Below, in pieces: positions 1 through 7,400 of a stretch of 42,740 nt of DNA. The stretch is from positions 1-42,740 of the forward strand of contig CANRPN010000006.1 in assembly GCA_947632505.1 (NCBI GenBank), read 5' to 3'. The DNA comes from an uncultured Clostridia bacterium (GTDB lineage: Bacteria > Bacillota > Clostridia > Christensenellales > Borkfalkiaceae). Each line of letters opens with the position of its first letter. Positions within the stretch are counted from its first letter, which is position 1. Below the pieces are notes generated by a model. That model did no database searches and was not told the DNA's origin. It saw only the letters and a list, made by a program, of their open reading frames with translations. Both the position numbers and the translations under genes were made by a program.

Positions 1-5
1 TCCAT
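1..5 (-). CDS. Start of a minus-strand gene leaving the window
   Basis: Read on the minus strand, the first 16 bases give GGAGAATGATTATGGA: a GGAGA ribosome binding site six bases before an ATG (complement of 3-5). Only the start codon and two bases are inside the window, so the product is unknown. A second ATG at 9-11 sits too close to the GGAGA to be preferred. The call rests on the ribosome binding site alone. Confidence 0.4.
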
Positions 6-72
6 AATCATTCTCCTTTCCTTATTTTTTTCTGAAATGATCCAAAAGTGCGCGCTTAACTGCATATTACGA

Positions 73-151
73 CACTTCTCATTCGCCACGGCATAGACGT
101 GGCGCCTTCGTGAGAAGGCGTCTGCCGTTTTCGGCAGACGAATGAGGGGTG
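73..151. repeat. Perfect four-way-junction palindrome (cloverleaf)
   Basis: An outer stem of 13 pairs (73-85 with 139-151, two of them G-T) encloses three hairpins that abut with no unpaired base at the junction: CCACG/CGTGG at 86-102, CGCCTTC-GTGA-GAAGGCG at 103-120, and TCTGCCG-TTTT-CGGCAGA at 121-138. It lies between a minus-strand start and obgE. It is not a tRNA: the outer stem is too long and no canonical loops are present. It could be a structured RNA, a palindromic mobile repeat, or a bidirectional terminator-like element. Confidence 0.75.
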
Positions 152-170
152 CGGAGACAAAGCGATATAC

Positions 171-208
171 CCCGAGGGCCTCCCCCGCAAGCGGGAGAGG
201 CCCTCGGG
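171..208. repeat. Long GC-rich hairpin
   Basis: CCCGAGGGCCTC (171-182) pairs perfectly with GAGGCCCTCGGG (197-208). After one mismatch the stem continues as CCCG/CGGG around CAAG. No T run follows, so a simple intrinsic terminator is unlikely. The core CTCCCCC-AA-GGGGAG style resembles the hairpin at 42424-42457, suggesting a repeat family. Confidence 0.7.
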
Positions 209-277
209 AGGAAGCCACATTGCCCAAGACCAAACAAATCTCCCGCGCCCAATTACGCCTGCGGGGAAGGGAATTTC

Positions 278-306
278 TTGCTATTTTTTTTGTTTTCTGT
301 TATACT
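278..306 (+). promoter_or_regulatory. Promoter of obgE (extended -10)
   Basis: TTGCTA (278-283), a 17-base spacer, then TATACT (301-306) preceded by TG one base upstream (extended -10). The expected transcription start, about seven bases after the -10, falls on or next to the obgE ATG at 313, so the mRNA would be leaderless. Confidence 0.65.
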
Positions 307-312
307 GTTCTT

Positions 313-1593
313 ATGGACAACAGACCTTTTATCGATAAAGTGAAAATTACCGTTAAGGCGGGCGACGGCGGCGACGGCATGAATTCCTTCAAGGCCTATA
401 AAGGAAAGCCTGCTTGCGGCCCTGACGGCGGCGACGGCGGCGATGGCGGCTCGGTCTATCTTCTCGCTGACAGAAATACGACAGACCTGCTTGCATTCCG
501 CTTTACATCGAAATTTTTTGCGCAAAACGGCGAACGGGGCGGCTCCAACCAATGTACGGGCAAACGCGGGGAGGACGTCGTCATCAAAGTCCCCTGCGGC
601 ACCCTCGTGCGCGATAGCGAGAGCGGCAAGATCGTCTGCGATGTCTTTGAGGACGGCGAAAAGATCCTCTTGCTCTCCGGCGGAAGGGGAGGCAAGGGAA
701 ACGTCCGCTTTACCACAGCGCGCCGCCATGCCCCCAATTTTGCGCAAAAAGGGGTAGCTACCAAACCGCACGTCCTGATCCTCGAAATGAAGGTCATTGC
801 GGATGTCGGGCTTGTCGGATTCCCCAACGTGGGCAAGAGCACCCTTCTTTCTAAAATTTCGGCAGCGAAGCCCAAGATCGCAGACTATCATTTTACGACC
901 CTGTCTCCCAATTTGGGCGTGGTGAAGTACTATGACGACAGCTTTGTCGCTGCGGACATCCCCGGTCTCATCGAGGGGGCGAGCGATGGGGCGGGACTTG
1001 GACACGACTTTTTGCGCCACATCGAACGTACGCGCATGATCGTGCACGTCTTAGATATTTCGGGCATCGAGGGGCGGGATCCGCTCGACGATTTTGTCAA
1101 GATCAATGCAGAGCTTGCCGCCTATTCCGAAAAGCTGGCCGCGCTGCCCATGCTCATTGCCTGCAATAAGTGTGACTGTTTCGGTGCGGAGGAAAACCTC
1201 AAAAAATTCAAAAAAAAGTATGGCAAAAAATACCGCATTTTCCCCATTACCGCGCTGACGGGCGAGGGGACGGAGGAACTTGTGCGTGCATGTGCAGAGC
1301 TTTTGGCGACCTTGCCGTCGCAGGAACGGATCCCCGCAGACGAGGACTTTGCGCTCGAATCGGACGAGGGACTCACCTGCGAGATCTTCATCGACGAGGA
1401 TGGTGCCTATGTCCTTACGGGCGGGCTTATCGATATGCTCTGCCGCAACGTCGTGATGAACAACCCCGATTCGATGATGTATTTCCAGCGTGTTCTCAAA
1501 TTGCGGGGCGTATTCAAGCAACTTGCGGAGATGGGCTGTAAAGAAGGGGACACTGTCGTCGTGGGCGAGACGGAATTTGAATTTGTGCCGTAA
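313..1593 (+). CDS. obgE: Obg family GTPase (ObgE/CgtA)
   Basis: A ribosome-associated GTPase that acts in 50S subunit maturation and stress control. The 426-residue protein has the glycine-rich Obg fold at the N-terminus (FIDKVKITVKAGDGGDG), a G domain with the P-loop GFPNVGKST from about residue 169, switch II DIPGLIEGASDGAGLGHDFLRHIERT, and NKCD at about 285. A C-terminal OCT domain follows from about 350. The ORF track starts 57 codons earlier at 142, but that part is low-complexity, overlaps palindromes and lacks Obg similarity; family alignment places the start at MDNRPFIDKV. No Shine-Dalgarno sequence precedes this ATG, and the promoter -10 ends only six bases upstream, so a leaderless mRNA is likely. 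The yhbY gene follows after 42 bases. Confidence 0.97.
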   Translation: MDNRPFIDKVKITVKAGDGGDGMNSFKAYKGKPACGPDGGDGGDGGSVYLLADRNTTDLLAFRFTSKFFAQNGERGGSNQCTGKRGEDVVIKVPCGTLVRDSESGKIVCDVFEDGEKILLLSGGRGGKGNVRFTTARRHAPNFAQKGVATKPHVLILEMKVIADVGLVGFPNVGKSTLLSKISAAKPKIADYHFTTLSPNLGVVKYYDDSFVAADIPGLIEGASDGAGLGHDFLRHIERTRMIVHVLDISGIEGRDPLDDFVKINAELAAYSEKLAALPMLIACNKCDCFGAEENLKKFKKKYGKKYRIFPITALTGEGTEELVRACAELLATLPSQERIPADEDFALESDEGLTCEIFIDEDGAYVLTGGLIDMLCRNVVMNNPDSMMYFQRVLKLRGVFKQLAEMGCKEGDTVVVGETEFEFVP

Positions 1594-1635
1594 GACAAAA
1601 GACGGCAGACGGAATCTTACAAGGAGGAAAAGAAG

Positions 1636-1929
1636 ATGTTTACATCCAAACAGCGGGCGCACTTAAAATCGCTTGCAAGCGTCATAAAACCGATCGCGCA
1701 GGTCGGGAAAGAGGGGGTCACGGAGAACCTTTTAAGCGGCATTTCCGACGCTTTGGAGGCGCATGAACTGATCAAAGTTCATCTGCTGCCTGCGGCGGGC
1801 GAGGACGGTGAAAATCTCGCCGCAAACATTGCCGATCTTCTGGGCGCGGAAGTGGTCGCAGTCATCGGACGGAAGGCGATCTTTTACAGACGTTCGAGCA
1901 GGGAAAACTTCGAACATATTGAGATATAG
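1636..1929 (+). CDS. yhbY: YhbY family RNA-binding protein (CRM domain)
   Basis: A 97-residue single CRM domain protein. It begins LTSKQ-like (MFTSKQRAHLKSLA) and carries the family's VGKEGVTENLL (GxxG-type RNA-binding loop) and a C-terminal VIGRKAIFYRRSS strand. Bacterial YhbY binds 50S precursors, so pairing with the ribosome-assembly GTPase obgE makes sense and is common in Firmicutes. A strong AAGGAGGAAAAGAAG site precedes the ATG. It probably shares the obgE transcript. Confidence 0.93.
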   Translation: MFTSKQRAHLKSLASVIKPIAQVGKEGVTENLLSGISDALEAHELIKVHLLPAAGEDGENLAANIADLLGAEVVAVIGRKAIFYRRSSRENFEHIEI

Positions 1930-2043
1930 GTCCACGAAAAATCTCGCTGCGCGGTCTCTTTCCGTGAGGAAATGAGCTACCTTCCACAACAAGCAGGGGG
2001 CAAAGGGAGATGTCCGAAAATATAAATTTTTTGCTGCAAGGAC

Positions 2044-2072
2044 TTGTATTTACTGCCAAAATGTGGTAGAAT
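2044..2072 (+). promoter_or_regulatory. Promoter of the Fe-S scaffold / GGGtGRT unit
   Basis: TTGTAT (2044-2049), 17 bases, TAGAAT (2067-2072). It lies 55 bases before the ATG at 2127. The 2075-2105 leader has a short C-run/G-run hairpin (CCCCCGAGGGGGG). Confidence 0.6.
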
Positions 2073-2126
2073 GAGTTTTGGAATCAAGCCCCCGAGGGGG
2101 GAATAGAAAAATGGAGGAAAATCACA

Positions 2127-2828
2127 ATGCAATATTCTCGCGAAGTGGAAGAGATGTGCTGTGTTGCGAAGGGGCCCAAGCACGACCCCGCTCCCATTCC
2201 CGAAGAGGGAAAATGGGTCGCGGCCAAGCAGATCACCGACATCAGCGGCTTCACGCACGGCATTGGCTGGTGCGCGCCGCAGCAGGGCGCATGTAAGCTC
2301 ACCCTCAATGTCAAACAGGGCGTCATTCAAGAGGCGCTTGTGGAAACCATCGGCTGCTCGGGCATGACCCATTCGGCGGCGATGGCGGCGGAGATCCTGC
2401 CCCACAAGACCATTCTCGAAGCGCTCAACACCGACCTCGTGTGTGACGCGATCAACACCGCCATGCGCGAACTTTTCTTGCAGATCGTCTATGGCAGAAC
2501 GCAGTCCGCATTCTCCGATGACGGGCTTGTCGTCGGCGCGGGGCTTGAAGACCTCGGCAAGGGCCTTCGCTCGCAGGTGGGCACCATGTACGGTACGGCC
2601 GCAAAGGGCGTCCGCTATCTGGAAATGGCGGAGGGCTATGTCACCCGCCTTGCGCTCGATGAGGACAATCAGGTCATCGGCTATGAGTTCGTTTCTTTGG
2701 GCAAGATGACCGACTTCATCAAGAAGGGGCTCGAACCCAACGAGGCTTGGCAGAAGGCGATGGGACACTACGGCAGATTCGAGAAAGAACAGGGCGCGGT
2801 GAAGTACATCGACCCTCGGAAGGAGTAA
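2127..2828 (+). CDS. Iron-sulfur cluster assembly scaffold-like protein (IscU/NifU-like)
   Basis: The 233-residue cytosolic protein carries a region like the IscU/NifU core: IGCSGMTHSAAMAAEIL (Cys77) matches the IscU GCGSAIASSS motif. Further cysteines stand at about 49 and 56 (GWCAPQQGAC) and as a CC pair at 11-12. The family is annotated as an Fe-S scaffold in anaerobes; metal binding here is inferred, not shown. It is longer than IscU (about 130 residues), and the other two canonical IscU cysteines are not obvious. A GGAGG site precedes the ATG. The GGGtGRT gene follows after 11 bases, a pairing I know from other Clostridia. Confidence 0.8.
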   Translation: MQYSREVEEMCCVAKGPKHDPAPIPEEGKWVAAKQITDISGFTHGIGWCAPQQGACKLTLNVKQGVIQEALVETIGCSGMTHSAAMAAEILPHKTILEALNTDLVCDAINTAMRELFLQIVYGRTQSAFSDDGLVVGAGLEDLGKGLRSQVGTMYGTAAKGVRYLEMAEGYVTRLALDEDNQVIGYEFVSLGKMTDFIKKGLEPNEAWQKAMGHYGRFEKEQGAVKYIDPRKE

Positions 2829-2839
2829 GGAGGTGCAAC

Positions 2840-3841
2840 ATGGCTCTGTTTGAAGGTTATGAAAGAAGAATCGAAAAAATCAATGCAACGCTCAAAGAGT
2901 ACGGCATCTCCTCCGTGGAAGAGTGCAGAGAGATCTGCCTTTCCAAGGGCGTAGATTGCGATAAACTTGTGCGCGGGACCCAGCCCATTTGCTTCGAGAA
3001 TGCCGTTTGGGCATACACCGTCGGCGCGGCGATCGCGATCAAGAAAGGCTGCACAAAGGCAGCGGACGCAGCGGCTGCGATCGGCATTGGGCTGCAATCG
3101 TTCTGCATTCCCGGCTCCGTCGCCGAGAACAGAAAGGTGGGCCTCGGCCACGGCAATCTCGGCAAAATGCTCCTGTCCGAAGAGACCGATTGCTTCTGCT
3201 TCCTCGCGGGACATGAGTCCTTTGCGGCCGCAGAGGGCGCGATCTCCATTGCGATGAACGCCAACAAGGTGCGTAAAAATCCGCTCCGCGTCATCCTGAA
3301 CGGCCTCGGAAAGGACGCCGCATTCATCATCTCCCGTATCAACGGCTTCACCTATTGCGAGACCGTGTTCGATCCCTACACCGAGACCGTCACCGTTACC
3401 AAGGAAGTTCCTTATTCGAACGGCCCCCGCGCAAAGGTCAAGTGCTACGGCGCGGACAACGTTCCGGAGGGCGTCGCGATCATGAAGCTGGAAAAGGTCG
3501 GCGTGTCCATTACGGGCAACTCCACCAACCCCACGCGCTTCCAGCACCCCGTCGCAGGCACCTACAAGAAGTGGTGCAACGAGAACGGTGTGAATTATTT
3601 CTCCGTGGCCTCTGGCGGCGGCACGGGCAGGACCCTCCATCCCGACAACATGGCGGCGGGCCCTTCCTCCTACGGCATGACCGATACGATGGGCAGAATG
3701 CACTCCGACGCGCAGTTCGCAGGCTCTTCCTCCGTTCCCGCGCACGTGGAGATGATGGGACTGATCGGCATGGGCAACAATCCGATGGTCGGCGCAACGG
3801 TTGCCGTCGCAGTCGCCGTGCAAGAGGGAATGAACAAGTAA
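2840..3841 (+). CDS. GGGtGRT family protein
   Basis: A 333-residue protein named for its signature, seen here as ASGGGTGRTLHPDN at about residues 257-270. It is followed by a conserved MGRMHSDAQFAGSS segment and a glycine/alanine-rich C-terminus (LIGMGNNPMVGATVAVAVAV). No signal peptide or membrane segment is visible. The function of the family is not established to my knowledge. The ORF track starts at 2747, but AAGGAGGTGCAACATG places the start at 2840, after the stop of the scaffold gene. The tight two-gene unit suggests the two products work together, perhaps in Fe-S or redox chemistry (inference). Confidence 0.88.
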   Translation: MALFEGYERRIEKINATLKEYGISSVEECREICLSKGVDCDKLVRGTQPICFENAVWAYTVGAAIAIKKGCTKAADAAAAIGIGLQSFCIPGSVAENRKVGLGHGNLGKMLLSEETDCFCFLAGHESFAAAEGAISIAMNANKVRKNPLRVILNGLGKDAAFIISRINGFTYCETVFDPYTETVTVTKEVPYSNGPRAKVKCYGADNVPEGVAIMKLEKVGVSITGNSTNPTRFQHPVAGTYKKWCNENGVNYFSVASGGGTGRTLHPDNMAAGPSSYGMTDTMGRMHSDAQFAGSSSVPAHVEMMGLIGMGNNPMVGATVAVAVAVQEGMNK

Positions 3842-3860
3842 TCACCGAAAAAAATGAAAG

Positions 3861-3892
3861 AAGAGATTTCCTGTTTGGGGATCTCTTTTTTT
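3861..3892 (+). terminator. Rho-independent terminator
   Basis: AAGAGAT (3861-3867) pairs with ATCTCTT (3881-3887), extended inward by TTCC/GGGG around TGTTT, followed by a T run to 3892. It ends the scaffold/GGGtGRT unit. Confidence 0.85.
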
Positions 3893-4412
3893 ATGCAGGC
3901 AGAGAAAATCGCAGGGCGGCGGCCTTTTCCCGAACAAAAACGACCGTCCTTTGAGCGTTTTTTTATATCCGCACGCGCAAAAATTTTTGGCGGAAATGAA
4001 ATACGGGTGTCGATTTTGCAGGCAAAATTGCGGTTTTGAAAAATTACACCACTATATCTTGTGGTACAAGCCCGCCCAAAAAAATTTCACGCATTTTTCA
4101 CTTTTTTTCTCGCCGATGTATGAAAAAAATTTTTCGGCGCTCCCTGATTTTTCCGCGAATGTTTCTCGTTTACAGAAAGTGTTTGAAACTTTCTTTTTTT
4201 GCGAAGGTTTGGAAAGCGGACATTTTTTTTGTTTAATTCATTGAAGGAAAATTTGTCAGCAATTTGAATATATACGAATAACTGCCCAAAATATAAGTAG
4301 GGCTTATAGCTTGATTTATGAATAGAAATGAATATTTTCACAAAATAATCATTCATTTTGAATAAATTCTTTTTATAAAGGAGAAGCGGGTATTTTTGAC
4401 CCATTGAAATGC
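3893..4412. other. AT-rich gene-free intergenic stretch
   Basis: About 520 bases with a sharp drop in GC compared with the flanking genes and many A and T runs. Track ORFs here (3854, 3951, 4036 on plus; 4087 on minus) show low-complexity F/K/N-rich products without ribosome binding sites and are not credible. I see no RNA gene. It may act as an upstream region for the strong promoter at 4413. Confidence 0.6.
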
Positions 4413-4454
4413 TTGCAAAAAAATTTTTCATCGGTTATAATAGTACGGTATAAT
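4413..4454 (+). promoter_or_regulatory. Promoter of the protease-Opp operon
   Basis: TTGCAA (4413-4418), 17 bases, TATAAT (4436-4441). A second TATAAT lies at 4449-4454 but has no good -35 at standard spacing. A tract of A and T precedes it. The first ATG of the operon is 37 bases beyond the second box, with a CTCGGAGGTAAAACACT ribosome binding site. Confidence 0.75.
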
Positions 4455-4490
4455 GCTCAAAGAAAGAATCTCTCTCGGAGGTAAAACACT

Positions 4491-7400
4491 ATGAAGTCCA
4501 AAAGGAAACTTCTTTTCGGAATTTCCGCAATGATACTCTCCGGCACGATGGTGTTTTCGGCGGTGCTGCCCAATTTGCAGCCGTCCGGGAACACGTTGTC
4601 TGCCAACGGCGGAAGCGAAAAGGGTGAAGTGACCGATGTTACCGGTTCAGTCAGCGCCGATCTCACGCAATATTTCGATAGCTCTGTTGTAGAAAAACTT
4701 CCGGAGGCGGTAACCGGGGATCAGGAGATCTCCGTGATCCTCAGCCTGGATACCGATACCGTGCTCGATCAATATCATGCCGCCGACACCGACCTGTCGA
4801 TGGGCGAGTATGCCGCGTCCCGCGCGGGCAAAGCCGTTTCCGCTTCCATCGAAAAACAGTGCAATGCGCTCCTCACCAAACTCTCGAATGCGGGCGTCAA
4901 ATACGAAGTGGGCAACCGCTTCGATACCCTTCTCGGCGGCGTGGAGGTCACCGTGAAGGCGAGCGCGTTTGATCAGCTCTGCAATGCCGTCAAGGGCAAA
5001 GCGGGGGTCATGGTCGGCGAAGTGTATGCTCCGTGCGAAACGCAAGTCGTCGAAAATGACGTCAACGTCTACGATACGGGTATTTTCGACAGCTCCGATT
5101 CCGAATACGACGGCACCGGTACGGTCATCGCCGTGCTCGATACCGGACTTGACTATACGCACACCGCGTTCGATCCCGCCCGTTTCACCACGGACACCGC
5201 TTCGGACGTGATCACCATGGACACTCTCCGTACTGTCATCGGCCAGCTCGAAGCTGCGCAGACGACGCCCGGCCTTCAACCCGCAAACGTCTATCTCAAC
5301 CGCAAGGTGCCCTATGCGTACGACTATGCGGACGGGGACGATGACGTTTCTCCCATCAACAACGAACACGGCACGCACGTTGCGGGCATCATGGTCGGCA
5401 ACGACATTGACGTCAATCCCGAAGGCATCAGAGGGGTCGCGCCCAATGCGCAGCTCGCCGTGATGAAGACTTTCTCGGAAAAAGCGGACGGCGCAAAAAC
5501 TTCGTGGATCATCGCCGCTTTGGAGGACTGCGTCAAACTCAAAGTGGACGTCATCAACATGTCCCTCGGTACGGCCGCAGGCTTTTCGAGAGAAGTGGAC
5601 GAGGACATCCGCTATGCGGTGTACGACAGGATCAAGGAAGAGGGCATCAGCCTTGTGGCGGCCGCTTCCAACAACTACAACGCGACCTTCGGTTCGGAAA
5701 AGAACGGCAACCTCGGCCTTACGAGCAACCCCGACTCCGCGACCGTCGGCGCGCCCTCCACTTACGACGCGGCGCTCTCCGTCGCCTCTATCAGCGGCGT
5801 TAAAACGCCCTATCTCGTCTACAACGGACAGATCGTCTATTTCACCGAGGCTTCGGACAGCGCGGCAAAGCCCAAGGATTTCGTGAACGAAATTCTTGCG
5901 GAAGGCGTACGGCAGGGCATTGTCTCCGCGGCGGAAGATACCCATGAATTTGAGTACGTCATCATCGACGGTATCGGGAATGCGCAGCAGTTTGTACCCT
6001 ATGCGGATGGCAGCCTCAACGGCAAGATCGCCCTGGTCAAGAGAGGACAAACCAATTTCGAAGAGAAGGCCGGTCTTGCCCGCCAATACGGCGCGGTCGG
6101 CTGCATCATCTTCAACAATGTCTCCGGCGATATTTCGATGAACGTCGGCCGTTTGGGCGACTTCCCCGTCTGTTCCCTTTCCCAGGTGGACGGCGAAATG
6201 TTGCAGAGGGGAGGCAACGGCAAGATCACGATCAGCCGCAGCCAAAAGGCGGGTCCCTTCATGTCCGATTTCTCCTCTTGGGGCCCCACTCCAGACCTTC
6301 GTATCAAGCCCGAGATCACGGCCCACGGCGGCGATATTTATTCGGCGATCCCCGGCCAGAGCTACGACCGTATGTCGGGCACTTCTATGGCGTCGCCCAA
6401 CCAGGCGGGCGTCACGGCGCTTGTCCGCCAATACGTAAAGGACAACTTCGGTTTCGACGGAAACGATCCCGCCACGAGACAGCAGATCGCTGCGACCGTC
6501 AACCAGATCATGATGTCCACGACCGACATCGCGACCAACAAGAACGGGCTTCCTTTCTCGGTCAGAAAACAGGGCTCCGGGCTCGCCAATCTTGAAAAGG
6601 CGACTCACTCCAAGGGCTATTTGCAGACCTTCGACCGCGACACGCACGAGATCATGGACAAGGCCAAGATCGAACTCGGCGACGATCCCGATAAGACGGG
6701 CGTCTATACGATGAAATTCAACATCGTCAACATCGGGCAGAGCGCGCTCAGCTATGACGTGAGCGCCGTCGTGATGACGGAGGGCGTGAGCGAGATCCTC
6801 ACCTACAAGGGCGATACCACCGTCACGCAGGAAGGGTATCTCCTCGAAGGTGCGGACATTTCGGTGACAGCCGTTGAAAACTGCACAAATTCGGACAACA
6901 AGGTCACGGTGGAAGCGGGCAAAACAGGTACGGTCACCCTCACTGTCACCCTCTCCGAAGAGAACAAGAAATATATCGACAGTTCTTTTAAGAACGGTAT
7001 GTACGTAGAGGGCTTTGTCACCTTAAAGGCAAACGGCACGTCTTACGACTTGAACGCGCCGTTCCTCGCCTATTACGGTTCCTGGCACACGGCGCCGATG
7101 TTCGACCTCGACTATTTTGCGACCAACGCAGACGAGCTCGACGACAGCAAGGAGACCCTGGAAAAGACGCTCCCCGATGCCTATGCCACCCGTCCCGTCG
7201 GCGGATTGTATAACGATTACATCTCGTATCTCGGCTCCTTCCCTTATTTGCAGGATCCCAACAGCACGAATAAGATCGCGGCGGACAGAGATCACATCGC
7301 GCTCACCAACCAAACGGGCGAATACGGCGGCATCAACTCCATCAACAGCGTACAGCTCGGGCTTCTTCGCGGCGCAAAGCGCATGGTGGCGACCGTCACC

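Noticed and set aside
73-151. tRNA gene
   Set aside because: The cloverleaf has a 13-bp outer stem, no 7-base anticodon loop, no TTC-type loop and no unpaired junction bases.
142-312. N-terminal extension of obgE as given in the ORF track
   Set aside because: The extra 57 codons overlap palindromes, have no ribosome binding site and no similarity to Obg; the promoter lies inside them.
4087-4431. Minus-strand ORF of 114 residues in the AT-rich gap
   Set aside because: Low-complexity F/K/N-rich product, no ribosome binding site, and it overlaps the promoter of the protease operon.
4647-6647. Long minus-strand ORF opposite the protease gene
   Set aside because: It mirrors the codon pattern of the real gene; composition is Arg/Gly/Val/His-rich without recognisable domains. 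The same applies to 7023-8225, 8289-9863, 9873-11318, 11812-13563 and 13642-16494.
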